From Chryseobacterium elymi (GTDB taxonomy: Bacteria > Bacteroidota > Bacteroidia > Flavobacteriales > Weeksellaceae), in NCBI RefSeq assembly GCF_003385495.1, contig NZ_QNUH01000013.1:27100-91099 (forward strand): 64,000 nucleotides of DNA. The letters run 5' to 3'. Below, piece after piece: positions 17,986-27,184 of this stretch. Under the pieces are notes generated by a model. It was not told the origin of the DNA. It ran no database searches and worked only from the letters and a program-made list of their open reading frames with translations. The stretch's first letter is position 1. Every line of letters starts with the position of its first letter. The position numbers and the translations under genes are program-made.

Positions 17986-18963
17986 ATGCAGTTAAAACAA
18001 TCACAACGCCAACAGGTAAAACTCAGATTAGGACTATCTGGAGCATCAGGGTTTGGAAAGACCAAATCAGCCTTATTATTAGCTTATGGAATGACACAAG
18101 ATTGGAGTAAAATAGCTGTTATAGATACAGAAAATTCCTCTGCTTCTTTGTATTCAGATTTAGGGAATTACAACGTTCTCGATCTACAAGCACCTTACTC
18201 TCCTGAAAGATATATTCAGGCTATTGAATTGTGTGAGAAATCAGGGATTGAAGTAATAATTATTGATTCAGCGAGCCATGAATGGAATGGTACTGGTGGA
18301 TGTCTTGATATTCACGAGAAACTGGGAGGAAGATTTCAAGACTGGGCTAATGTCACACCAAGACATCAGGCATTTATCAATAAGATATTACAGTCAAGCT
18401 GTCACATTATTACTACCACCAGGAGAAAAATAGACTATTCTTTAGATGTTGGTAGCAATGGTAAAACCAAAGTAGTAAAACATGGAACTAAAGAGATAAC
18501 TAGGGACGGTTTTGAATACGAGCTGACCATCAATTTTGAATTAGTGAACGAGAACCATTTAGCCAAGGCAAGTAAAGATAGAACAGGACTATTTATGAAC
18601 AAGCCTGAATTTATTATTACCTCTGAAACAGGCAGAATAATTTTAGAGTGGTGTAGTTCCGGTATTGCAGAAACTGCAAGTTTTGCAAGCTCTTCTGAAT
18701 CCTCTGTCACTTCTCCGAACTCAACAGATTATTTTAGTCCTTGTGATGCACGCTTCCCGAAAGAACATGGTGTTAACAGCAGCACCAGTAAGGATAGTAT
18801 CCTGTATAAAATCAGCACCAGTAATACGATTGCTGAACTTTTGGCTATTTACAAACAGTATCCGGAATATCAACAGGAATTGAAGCCTGAGTACGAAACA
18901 AGAAAATCATTTTTAATCAAATTATCCAATCCTCAAAACTTTTCAACCAATGGACACTATTAA
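17986..18963 (+). CDS. AAA_24-type phage/plasmid ATPase
   Basis: The 325-residue protein has a RecA-like P-loop, GASGFGKTKSA at residues 19-29, and a Walker B stretch VIIIDSASHEW. It resembles AAA_24 / Sak4-like ATPases of phages and mobile elements that assist recombination or annealing. The last 90 residues are Ser/Thr-rich and less conserved. Its 3' end overlaps the next gene by 14 bp, so it probably begins an operon with the two downstream genes. The exact role in this element is unknown. Confidence 0.75.
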   Translation: MQLKQSQRQQVKLRLGLSGASGFGKTKSALLLAYGMTQDWSKIAVIDTENSSASLYSDLGNYNVLDLQAPYSPERYIQAIELCEKSGIEVIIIDSASHEWNGTGGCLDIHEKLGGRFQDWANVTPRHQAFINKILQSSCHIITTTRRKIDYSLDVGSNGKTKVVKHGTKEITRDGFEYELTINFELVNENHLAKASKDRTGLFMNKPEFIITSETGRIILEWCSSGIAETASFASSSESSVTSPNSTDYFSPCDARFPKEHGVNSSTSKDSILYKISTSNTIAELLAIYKQYPEYQQELKPEYETRKSFLIKLSNPQNFSTNGHY

Positions 18964-19285
18964 TAAAATCAGACCAGCTGCATTAGAAGAAGCATTTAAA
19001 CTTAGACCAGCACAGAATATTAAAGAGATTTCTTTGTATGAAAGCAGGATGAACAATGACGTCCATCACCATTCAAATCAGGGTTATTTTGTTCCTGGTA
19101 CTGTTTCAACTGAAGTAGAATCAAGAGAACTGGAAGAGATAGAGCAAAGTAAGGAGTATCAAGAATTTGATAATTCTCTTCAAAGAATTGAAGTTCACCA
19201 GGAGCTCAAACCAATGGAAGTGATACAATATGAACATACCCCCTCATTGAAGCCAATACACAAGCGGTCAATCTCTACCATTTGA
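18950..19285 (+). CDS. hypothetical 111-residue protein
   Basis: A small, charged protein with a His cluster (HHHSNQG) and a Glu-rich middle; no recognisable domain. It is supported only by its position. It overlaps the ATPase gene by 14 bp and the DUF3871 gene by 4 bp, which indicates coupled translation. Confidence 0.55.
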   Translation: MDTINKIRPAALEEAFKLRPAQNIKEISLYESRMNNDVHHHSNQGYFVPGTVSTEVESRELEEIEQSKEYQEFDNSLQRIEVHQELKPMEVIQYEHTPSLKPIHKRSISTI

Positions 19286-20148
19286 AGAATGACTGCATAA
19301 TACCAGTCTTCAGCAAGGATAACGAAAAAACAATTGCACACCAAGAATTTATCGATGTGGTGATGAATGCAGCACAAAAGGTATTTCCTATTCAAAGTAT
19401 TACAGAACCGGAGATAAGAGTATCGCACCAGATTAAAGGCAGAACACCAGATGCCATACACTTAAATGTAAAAGATTTATTGGATCACCAAAAAACTATT
19501 TATTACGAAAGAATGGCATTTATTATCAGGATTCCTGGTATCACTGATATAGTAAATGGAAATGAACTATCTCTTACAATAGGTGGTGTCAGAAGTTATA
19601 ATCTGGAAAATCTTTACAATAAGAAAACATTGGAGCGAATTAAGTTCTTCATTGGTTTTCAGAACCAGGTGTGTTGTAATTTATGTGTATCAACAGATGG
19701 ATTTAAGGAAGATATGAGGGTATCAGGAACTCAGGATTTGTATTCCAAAGCATTGGAAGTAATGCAGAATTATAATGCAGAGCTTCATTTAAATGAAATG
19801 AAAGAACTTACTCATGATTCTCTCTCTGAACATCAGTTTGCGCAGCTTATAGGTAGAAGCAGGTTGTATCAACACTTACCAAAACCGGAAAAACAAAATA
19901 TTCCATTGCTCAATTTTAATGATAGTCATATTAATACAATGGCAAAGGATTATTACGAAGATAAGAACTTTTGCAGACAGGAAGATGGAAACATCAATTT
20001 GTGGTCAGTGTATAACCTCTTCACACAGGCTAATAAGTCCTCATATATAGATACTTTCCTGGATAGGAATCTGAACGCTTTTGAATTTAGCAAAGGTATT
20101 CAGAAAACGCTCAATGGTAATTCCAGTTACTATTGGTTTTTGAGTTAA
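19282..20148 (+). CDS. DUF3871 family protein
   Basis: The 288-residue protein matches the DUF3871 family of Bacteroidota mobile elements; typical segments are GRTPDAIHLNVKDL, ERMAFIIRIPG and FFIGFQNQVCCNLCVSTDG. Function is unknown; related proteins are suspected to interact with DNA replication of the element. The start is a TTG at 19282 that overlaps the stop of the previous ORF (TTGA). This fits translational coupling, although a start further in cannot be excluded. A terminator follows at 20153. Confidence 0.75.
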   Translation: MKNDCIIPVFSKDNEKTIAHQEFIDVVMNAAQKVFPIQSITEPEIRVSHQIKGRTPDAIHLNVKDLLDHQKTIYYERMAFIIRIPGITDIVNGNELSLTIGGVRSYNLENLYNKKTLERIKFFIGFQNQVCCNLCVSTDGFKEDMRVSGTQDLYSKALEVMQNYNAELHLNEMKELTHDSLSEHQFAQLIGRSRLYQHLPKPEKQNIPLLNFNDSHINTMAKDYYEDKNFCRQEDGNINLWSVYNLFTQANKSSYIDTFLDRNLNAFEFSKGIQKTLNGNSSYYWFLS

Positions 20149-20152
20149 AGTT

Positions 20153-20180
20153 CTGCCTCATATAAGTATGGGGCAGTTTT
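20153..20180 (+). terminator. terminator of the DUF3871 operon
   Basis: CTGCCTCATA pairs with TATGGGGCAG over a four-base loop and is followed by TTTTC. Confidence 0.75.
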
Positions 20181-20349
20181 CTTTATTGTTTGCGTAGGTT
20201 ATTTTTGAAAAATATTTTGTAAAATTGCTTAATTCTAATAATCAGTATTTTGAACTAATTGTGAATTCTTAAAAATTTGATTTCTGTAGAGATAAAAATT
20301 AAATTCTCAATTAGCCTACTGAAAAATTGGAAATGTAAATACTAATAAC

Positions 20350-21393
20350 TTGAACTATATGAATTGTTTACTTTGTAAAGAAAATGAAGCAAACCAAACG
20401 GGATCACATATTTTTACACATTCTCTTATTAGCAAGTGTATAAATGAACAAGGTAAGAACGGTAGGGACAGAGAGATAATGTTTGGTTTCTCTCAATCTG
20501 GAGAAAAAAGTCTTTTCGTTGGAAGAAAAGTGCTACCTGATAATTTGGCTGAAGTCTTAGGTCGTGAATTGACTGATGACGAAATTGAAAATAATACTAA
20601 CGGTGCCGTTGTTGACAATATATATTGCTCAAATTGTGAAAAACTATTCGGTATTATTGAGAGTGATTTTTCATCAAAAATATTAACAAACATTCGTGAT
20701 AATGGTATTTATAGTTATGAATATCCAAACAATATTCTTATAAGACTTTATTTTTATATACAGATTTGGAGAGCTTCGTCATATAGCTATAATGATTGGT
20801 GCTTGCCTAATAAAGCTATTGAAGAAGATTTAAGAAAATATATTTACGAGGGATGTTTAGGGTATGAGAAAGGTTTGAGTGGATCTTTTATAAAAGAAAT
20901 TGTTAAATATCCACTTATAGTAAATTATTTGGAAACACCAGAAGAGGAATCCAGCTCCAATTTAATTTTTATTCCAAAAACAAATAATCCTTTTAGATTC
21001 TTTTTGTGTGATTTTGTAATTGAATTTTTTGAGGATTCAAGTAATAAACCATTATTCTCGGAAATCCAGAATTACCATGGGTTAAATGACGATATATCAG
21101 AAAAAGATATTAACTATTATGAAGATACATTTATAATAAGAAATATAGCTAATACAAAAAGAAAAAAAATTATTGACTCCTACTGTAAGGAAGAATATGT
21201 TGTAGGAGAAATCAAGAGAATCCAAGATTTATTTGTAACTGAGTACAAAAAGATTAATAAAAGAATTCCTACCGACGAAACTATAGCTAAATTTTCTCTT
21301 GAAATAGCTTTTGGTGCAGGTGAAGTTCCAACGTTTCAAGCACTATCAGATGAAAGAATAGAAACAGTAGTAAAGAAATATATAGAATTTTAA
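20350..21393 (+). CDS. zinc-finger protein with HNH-like features
   Basis: The 347-residue protein has a four-Cys metal site made of CLLC at the N terminus and CSNC near residue 94. A SHIF motif follows the first pair (residues 19-22), the spacing seen in HNH nucleases that begin Cx2C...(E/S)HI. No other domain is recognised in the acidic C-terminal 240 residues. It precedes the methyltransferase by 200 bp and ends at its own terminator. It is therefore a separate transcript at the edge of the restriction island, and may be an additional effector. A nuclease role is inference only. Confidence 0.6.
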   Translation: MNYMNCLLCKENEANQTGSHIFTHSLISKCINEQGKNGRDREIMFGFSQSGEKSLFVGRKVLPDNLAEVLGRELTDDEIENNTNGAVVDNIYCSNCEKLFGIIESDFSSKILTNIRDNGIYSYEYPNNILIRLYFYIQIWRASSYSYNDWCLPNKAIEEDLRKYIYEGCLGYEKGLSGSFIKEIVKYPLIVNYLETPEEESSSNLIFIPKTNNPFRFFLCDFVIEFFEDSSNKPLFSEIQNYHGLNDDISEKDINYYEDTFIIRNIANTKRKKIIDSYCKEEYVVGEIKRIQDLFVTEYKKINKRIPTDETIAKFSLEIAFGAGEVPTFQALSDERIETVVKKYIEF

Positions 21394-21407
21394 GTCTCAA
21401 ACTCAAT

Positions 21408-21436
21408 AAATACCGTATTTTTACGGATTATTTTTT
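21408..21436 (+). terminator. terminator after the zinc-finger gene
   Basis: CCGTA pairs with TACGG around TTTT, flanked by AAT/ATT, and is followed by TTTTTT. Confidence 0.65.
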
Positions 21437-21509
21437 GATATATTTTTAGGAAATTTAAAAACATTTTTTTCAATTGGGAATTGATGTTTTTTTGTATTGA
21501 TAAAAGGTA

Positions 21510-21550
21510 TATTTTTGAACAAAACATAATTACGGAATCCCGTAATTATG
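21510..21550 (+). promoter_or_regulatory. promoter and 26-bp operator-like palindrome before the methyltransferase
   Basis: A -7 box TATTTTTG lies at 21510-21517. Seven bases on, at the expected transcription start, is a perfect inverted repeat. Its arms are CATAATTACGG (21525-21535) and CCGTAATTATG (21540-21550), separated by AATC. No T-run follows, so it is not a terminator. Its place suggests an operator, with the methyltransferase or another system protein as possible binder. Confidence 0.55.
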
Positions 21551-21597
21551 TGGAGATTATAAGTATTAAATTTGTTAACTAAGGTTTTCACTTTAAA

Positions 21598-22659
21598 ATG
21601 AATAAATTAAAAGCGGTAGATTTTTTTTGTTCCGGAGGAGGAATGAGTTATGGAATGCAAAGTGCAGGGATACAGATTCTTGCTGGAATAGACTTTGATA
21701 AGAATTGTAAGGAGACTTATGAAGCTAATATAGAAGGCGCTGAATTTGTCCATGCCGATGTATTTGATTTAAAAGAAACTGAGCTTGAAAATAGACTTTC
21801 ATTAAAAAGAAATGATGATGAACTTGTTTTAATTGGTTGCAGTCCTTGTCAATTTTGGAGCATAATTAATACAAACAAAGCAAAATCTGAGAAATCAAAA
21901 AATTTATTAGTAGAGTTTTCTCGATTTGTTAAATATTTTCGTCCTGGATATGTTGTTGTTGAAAATGTTCCGGGAGTGTTACGACGTAAAGAGGAAAGTG
22001 GCTTAAATGGTTTTATTGAGTGGTTAAAAAGTAATGGTTATGAAAATCCTCATTTTAAAGTCCACAATGTGAATGATTATGGAGTTCCTCAAAACAGAAA
22101 AAGATTTACTTTGATAGCTACTCGTATATCTCAGGATGAGATTAAACCTATAGAGATGGAAGGTGAAAAACCTTTAGTAAAAGATGTTTTAGGGGTAGGA
22201 AATGGGTTTCCAAAAATTCAGCCTGGACATAAAGACGAATCAGAATTTCTTCATTCAGTTCCTAATATTAGTGAAATCAACAAAAAAAGACTTGAAAAGG
22301 TTGAAAAAAATGGGGGGAACAGATTAGGCTTTGCAGATGATCCGGAATTACAATTGGATTGTTTTGTTGGTAAAGATGATTCTTTTAAGGATACGTTTGG
22401 TCGATTATGGTGGGACAAACCTGCTCCAACAATTACAACAAAATTTTTTAGTATTTCTAACGGTAGATTTGTACATCCCGAAGAAAATAGAGCTTTGTCA
22501 ATTAGGGAAGGAGCAACATTGCAATCCTTTCCTTTAACATATAAATTCGATGGTACAAGTACAGCAAATATTGCAAGGATGATTGGTAATGCCGTGCCAC
22601 CAAAATATGCAACGGCGATTGGTAAAGCGATAATTCAAAATTATAACAATGCAATTTAG
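21598..22659 (+). CDS. dcm: DNA (cytosine-5) methyltransferase
   Basis: This enzyme would transfer methyl from SAM to cytosine C5 and protect host DNA. The 353-residue protein has motif I FFCSGGGMSYG (9-19) and motif IV SPCQ with nucleophile Cys84. It also has motif VI ENV (122-124), motif VIII QNRKR (165-169) and motif X near the C terminus (IGNAVPPKYA). The target-recognition region between VIII and IX is about 100 residues, so the sequence specificity is not predictable. It overlaps the following GHKL gene by 11 bp. A Vsr gene in the same island is consistent with m5C modification. Confidence 0.94.
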   Translation: MNKLKAVDFFCSGGGMSYGMQSAGIQILAGIDFDKNCKETYEANIEGAEFVHADVFDLKETELENRLSLKRNDDELVLIGCSPCQFWSIINTNKAKSEKSKNLLVEFSRFVKYFRPGYVVVENVPGVLRRKEESGLNGFIEWLKSNGYENPHFKVHNVNDYGVPQNRKRFTLIATRISQDEIKPIEMEGEKPLVKDVLGVGNGFPKIQPGHKDESEFLHSVPNISEINKKRLEKVEKNGGNRLGFADDPELQLDCFVGKDDSFKDTFGRLWWDKPAPTITTKFFSISNGRFVHPEENRALSIREGATLQSFPLTYKFDGTSTANIARMIGNAVPPKYATAIGKAIIQNYNNAI

Positions 22660-25564
22660 AACAAAGGCTAGAGCTGTCGATTTATTAGGGAAAGGACAAA
22701 TTGCTGATTTACCAACAGCAATTATAGAACTTTGGAAAAATGGCTATGATGCATATGCGGATAATTTAACTGCTGAAATTTTCCAAAAAGAATATGCTGA
22801 TTTGGAAAATGATTTATTTCTTCTCACGGATGATGGCAAAGGAATGTCTCAATCAGATATATTGGATAAATGGCTTGTTTTAGGGACAGATTCTAAAAGT
22901 AGGGCCTTATTAGAGATTAAGCCAGATAAAGAAACACTATGGAAAAAACCTAGAGTTAAAGCTGGTGAAAAAGGCATTGGTCGTCTTTCCGTTGCTTTTT
23001 TAGGAAACCCTATGTTGATGTTGACAAAAAGAATCGGATTTCCTTTACAATTACTTTTTTTTGATTGGCGCTTATTAGAGAATTTTAATTTGTATTTAGA
23101 TGATATTAATATTCCCGTAGCCTCACTAACATCAGAAAGTGATTTTGGCAAAATATTTCTGCAACTTAAAAAAGAATTTTTAAAAAACTTTGATAAGAAA
23201 GAAGATTCAGAAGGAAATATTATATGGGAAGATAATCAAGAAGAATTAAAAAATGAAATTATTAATTCAGTTGCAAAAGCTAAGCTTTCTGATAAAATAA
23301 CAAATACACTTCTTAACAACTTTGATAATTTAAAAGATTCGCATGGTACTAAATTTTTAATATTTGAGCCTATTGATCAAATACTTGATTTGGCAAAGGA
23401 GAACCAGGATGATTTGAGAGAAAATAGAGATTTTATTATATCTAGTTTATCGGGATTCTTTAATCCGTTTATACTGGCAAAAAATGAAAAAAATAAAGTA
23501 AATACCTATTTTTATATACATCAAACTTTAGGAAAAGACAAAGAAATTTTTAATGAAGAAGCTAAGTTTTTCACAAAAGAAGACTACGATTTTGCAGATA
23601 TTTTAATTGAAGGTAATTTTAATGGTAATGGGGAATTCAATGGATCGCTTAAAATCTATGATAAAGTTATTTCATATGATTATGATTCTAATAGAAGGAA
23701 GTTTAAAAGAAAATACTATGGAAATGTATTTATAAAATTAGGATATAGTCAAGGTAAATTAATAGACTCAAAGCTTAGTGAAACTGCTTTCAAAAAGATA
23801 AATGATAAAGTAACTAGAAATGGAGGTTTGTATATTTATAGAGATAACTTCAGAGTATTACCATATGGAAGGCCAAATGCGGATTTTTTAAAATTTGAAG
23901 AACGAAGAAATAAGCGTATAGGAACATATTTCTTTTCTTACCGTCGTATGTTTGGTTATCTTGGAATCTCAAGAGATGAAAACCCTGAATTAAAAGATAA
24001 ATCCAGTAGGGAAGGATTAATTAATAATGATCCATATTCTGCATTCGAATCTGATATAATCGCTTTTTTTATTCAAGTTGCAAAAGATTATTTTTCAGAT
24101 AAAGCTGAAGAATCTATATTCTTAGATGAAAAAAAGAAATTAAATGAGGAAAGCCAGGCTATTGCTGATGATAAAAAACGAGAAACAGAAGAAAAAAAAT
24201 TATTTAGTCGTACTTTGTCTGCATATCCTAGCCGTTTTAAAAATTATGAGAAGCAATATCTAAGTATACTTAATGAAATTGAAAAAAAGATTAGTTTAGC
24301 AAATAGTACTTACAATGATATTGAAGATTTATTAGATGAACTACATAAATTAGATATAGAATTCGAATCTTTGCTTCCTGAAATGCCTAAAAGATATAAA
24401 CCTACAGATTTACAATTAGATAGGCTTAATAATTATGAAGAGCAAATTTTTGCTTTTAATAAGAATGTTAAGAAAAGTAGTATTAAAGTGATGAAGAAGG
24501 TTAATGAAAAACTTGAACTTCATGAATTAAAACAAGCTTTTACAAAAAATGCTGAAGTCTATAGAAGTGAACTGGAAAGTATTGTCTTAGAGTATTCTAA
24601 AAGATTAAAAGTAAAGTTTCAAGATACTCAAAAAGAATATGAAGATCGTTCTTCAAATATTTTATCTACTTATAAAATAGCTGAAAATAATGCTATTGAA
24701 CAAATCGTAACAAAGAAAGACATAGCAGAGCAGAGTAGAGCTTTAAAATTATTTTTCGATCAAAGAAAGGATGAATTAAATAAAACGTTAATTCCATTCA
24801 TCGAACATATTGAAAAAATGAACTTCGATATTGATGAAGAGTTATTACAAGGAGCTTATAAAGCCAGATATGATCAAATGCTCCAACAATGGTCAATGAT
24901 TCAGGAAACGGCACAATTAGGAATCGCTGTGGAAATTATTGATCATGAATTTAATGTTTTATATGCACGTATAAATAGATTGCTCGAAGATTTAGATGGC
25001 AACAATCTTTTTATTGAAAATAAACAATATTTACAACTTGAGAGTACATTCCGGACTTTGGAAGATAAATATGATCTTTTGTCTCCCCTATATAGAATAA
25101 ACGGAGGCAGCATTAAAGAAATCCCTGGAGCTAATGTTATAAGCTATGTTAAAGACTTCTTTGGAAAACAATTGTCTGATGATAAAATAGAAATCACATA
25201 TAGTAATTCATTTTTCAAACATATTATTCTAATTAAAGAACCAACACTTTATACTGTAATTATAAATATTGTTAACAATGCGATTTACTGGATGAGAAAT
25301 GCAGAAAGGAAAGAAATTCGTTTTGATTACCTTAAAAACACCCAAGAAATACTGATACTAAATTCGGGGAAAAAAATAGAAGAACATCGACTTTCAAAAA
25401 TATTTGGCCTTTTTCATTCTAATCGTCCAGGTGGTAGAGGCATAGGCCTTTACTTAGCTAAAGAAAGCCTTAACGAAAATTATTACGACATAGAAGCATC
25501 AAATGAACAAGAATATAATTATTTAGGGGGTGCTTGCTTTATTATAAAAACTTTATCAAAATAG
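22649..25564 (+). CDS. GHKL ATPase fused to a histidine-kinase-like module
   Basis: The 971-residue cytoplasmic protein contains two GHKL ATP-binding units. The first is Hsp90/MutL-like, with Glu27, Asn31 and Asp34 (IIELWKNGYDAYADN), DDGKGM (61-66) and GEKGIGRLS (107-115). The middle is charged and coiled-coil rich (about 480-750). His766 in IIDHEFN resembles a dimerisation/phosphoacceptor histidine. A second ATPase domain follows, with INIVNNAIYW (871-880), a degenerate G1 box LNSGKK and an intact G2 box GGRGIGLYLAK (928-938). It overlaps the methyltransferase gene and lies 5 bp from a receiver-like gene. GHKL ATPases are known partners of m5C restriction systems. The kinase role is inferred. 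Confidence 0.8.
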   Translation: MQFRTKARAVDLLGKGQIADLPTAIIELWKNGYDAYADNLTAEIFQKEYADLENDLFLLTDDGKGMSQSDILDKWLVLGTDSKSRALLEIKPDKETLWKKPRVKAGEKGIGRLSVAFLGNPMLMLTKRIGFPLQLLFFDWRLLENFNLYLDDINIPVASLTSESDFGKIFLQLKKEFLKNFDKKEDSEGNIIWEDNQEELKNEIINSVAKAKLSDKITNTLLNNFDNLKDSHGTKFLIFEPIDQILDLAKENQDDLRENRDFIISSLSGFFNPFILAKNEKNKVNTYFYIHQTLGKDKEIFNEEAKFFTKEDYDFADILIEGNFNGNGEFNGSLKIYDKVISYDYDSNRRKFKRKYYGNVFIKLGYSQGKLIDSKLSETAFKKINDKVTRNGGLYIYRDNFRVLPYGRPNADFLKFEERRNKRIGTYFFSYRRMFGYLGISRDENPELKDKSSREGLINNDPYSAFESDIIAFFIQVAKDYFSDKAEESIFLDEKKKLNEESQAIADDKKRETEEKKLFSRTLSAYPSRFKNYEKQYLSILNEIEKKISLANSTYNDIEDLLDELHKLDIEFESLLPEMPKRYKPTDLQLDRLNNYEEQIFAFNKNVKKSSIKVMKKVNEKLELHELKQAFTKNAEVYRSELESIVLEYSKRLKVKFQDTQKEYEDRSSNILSTYKIAENNAIEQIVTKKDIAEQSRALKLFFDQRKDELNKTLIPFIEHIEKMNFDIDEELLQGAYKARYDQMLQQWSMIQETAQLGIAVEIIDHEFNVLYARINRLLEDLDGNNLFIENKQYLQLESTFRTLEDKYDLLSPLYRINGGSIKEIPGANVISYVKDFFGKQLSDDKIEITYSNSFFKHIILIKEPTLYTVIINIVNNAIYWMRNAERKEIRFDYLKNTQEILILNSGKKIEEHRLSKIFGLFHSNRPGGRGIGLYLAKESLNENYYDIEASNEQEYNYLGGACFIIKTLSK

Positions 25565-25569
25565 TGACC

Positions 25570-27141
25570 ATGACCAAAACTCAAATATATAACTCTAAAG
25601 CTCATAAAATTATTAAAGATTCTATAAAATCAGTTGTCTATATTGACGAAAAGGCATGGAATCCATTTGAAAATCGATATAACGATAGTATAGAGGAGCA
25701 TGTAATTTCCAAAAAATTATATGATAATTTAAAAAGTGAGGGGATTAACCTTAATATCCATAAGTTTTCACCAGGTGAAGAAGATTTACCATTAGATAAC
25801 CCTATAAAAAAGTACCTTTTTGATGATATTGACTTGGTATTACTAGACTGGGATCTAGATACTGACGCTTTAAATCATTCCGCATTAAAACTTTTGGATA
25901 ATATTATTAAGCAACCACATATTCACTTTTGTTGTATATATAGTTCAAGTCCTGATTTTGATTCTATAATTAAAAAAATTGAGTCTTTTTTTTCAGGATA
26001 TTCAAGAGAGCAACTGGATACTGTACGATCTATTTTCGAACATAATGATGATGTTGTAAATTTGGTTAAGCAAATTGATGTAAGTGCACCAGAGGGGAGG
26101 TTTATAGGACAAATAAAAGGTATTGATGCGACAATTTGGAATAATATTGTAGCGATAACCGATTTAAAAGACAAAAAAGCATTAATACCAATGGCTTTGT
26201 CAATAAATAATGGTTTACCAAAATCAGAGATTCCTTTAGGTTATTCTTCAGAGATTATTTCTAAAATAGGAGATGAATATAGCTTAATTATTAATAATAC
26301 AATAATTTCAATTTTAAAGAAAAAGGTAAATAAGCCAACTCAATTAATTAAAAATTTTTCTAAGCATATATCAAAAGAGAGAGATAAAAGCTTTTTTAAA
26401 ATTTTGGGATTGGACATGCAAAATGAATTTTCCAAAAAGGGAGCTTTCATAAATCCTGAGATTTTAAATATTTCGTTAAATACTTTTATGTTTCATAGGA
26501 AACAAATAAATTCATTAGGGGCTAAGCCTTCTTTTGATGATTTTTTAAAAGATTTATTGCTTGAGAATGCTAAATTGAACTTAACTAATACAAGTTTAGA
26601 GATGCTTGATGATGCTTTTTTAGATTCTTTCAAACCAATTATAAAGAATGTTAAAAATGAAAATTTGGCTTTAATAAATTGTTTTTATAATGGAGCCAAA
26701 ATAAATGGAGATAAATTTTTGAATTTTGGCGATATACTAATAGATGAAAATAAAAATTATTACTTATGTATTACTGCACTATGTGATTGTATAATCAGAG
26801 ATAACAAAAGTAATATATCTTTTAAATATTATTTTGTAAAGGGACAAAAGTTGAAATTAGAATCTGCATTCAAAAAAGGTGACGGAGGGTTTATTTCTTA
26901 TATTAATGAAGAGATTTCAATAAATTGGAATAATGATGAATATATAAAACCTTTTCAATTATATATTCCTGAACCTGAGATTAAAAGTAATGCTTTAACG
27001 GCCTTTGATTGGTTAGACAAATGTCCGTTATCACTTTCGTTAAATTATGTATTTACTTTAAAGCAGAATTATGCTCAGCGTATAGCTAATCATGCATTTG
27101 GACATCCAGTACGTGTAGGTGTAGATTTTGTGAAGAAATAA
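25570..27141 (+). CDS. receiver-like domain protein partnered with the GHKL protein
   Basis: The 523-residue protein starts with a domain that looks like a response-regulator receiver. It has the acidic pair Asp26-Glu27 in VVYIDEKAW, a candidate phosphoacceptor in LVLLDWDLD (Asp93) and a Ser run after a hydrophobic strand (CCIYSSSPDF, 121-130). Residues 140-523 match no family I know; the end, FGHPVRVGVDF, is distinctive. I chose the ATG at 25570, 5 bp past the GHKL stop, over one that overlaps it by 31 bp. It is probably the signal output or an effector of the preceding kinase-like ATPase. Confidence 0.65.
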   Translation: MTKTQIYNSKAHKIIKDSIKSVVYIDEKAWNPFENRYNDSIEEHVISKKLYDNLKSEGINLNIHKFSPGEEDLPLDNPIKKYLFDDIDLVLLDWDLDTDALNHSALKLLDNIIKQPHIHFCCIYSSSPDFDSIIKKIESFFSGYSREQLDTVRSIFEHNDDVVNLVKQIDVSAPEGRFIGQIKGIDATIWNNIVAITDLKDKKALIPMALSINNGLPKSEIPLGYSSEIISKIGDEYSLIINNTIISILKKKVNKPTQLIKNFSKHISKERDKSFFKILGLDMQNEFSKKGAFINPEILNISLNTFMFHRKQINSLGAKPSFDDFLKDLLLENAKLNLTNTSLEMLDDAFLDSFKPIIKNVKNENLALINCFYNGAKINGDKFLNFGDILIDENKNYYLCITALCDCIIRDNKSNISFKYYFVKGQKLKLESAFKKGDGGFISYINEEISINWNNDEYIKPFQLYIPEPEIKSNALTAFDWLDKCPLSLSLNYVFTLKQNYAQRIANHAFGHPVRVGVDFVKK

Positions 27142-27148
27142 GACCATA

Positions 27149-27178
27149 TTAATCGGTTTTTAATTAAAAACCGATTAA
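27149..27178. terminator. bidirectional terminator between convergent genes
   Basis: A perfect 30-bp palindrome. The outer part TTAATCGG and its mirror CCGATTAA enclose A/T runs, so both strands end with a U-rich tail. It separates the receiver-like gene (+) from the DUF6602-like gene (-). Confidence 0.85.
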
Positions 27179-27184
27179 TTTCTG

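Noticed and set aside
21525..21550. Terminator before the methyltransferase gene
   Set aside because: No T-run follows and it sits just after a promoter box. The real terminator of the upstream gene is at 21408-21436.
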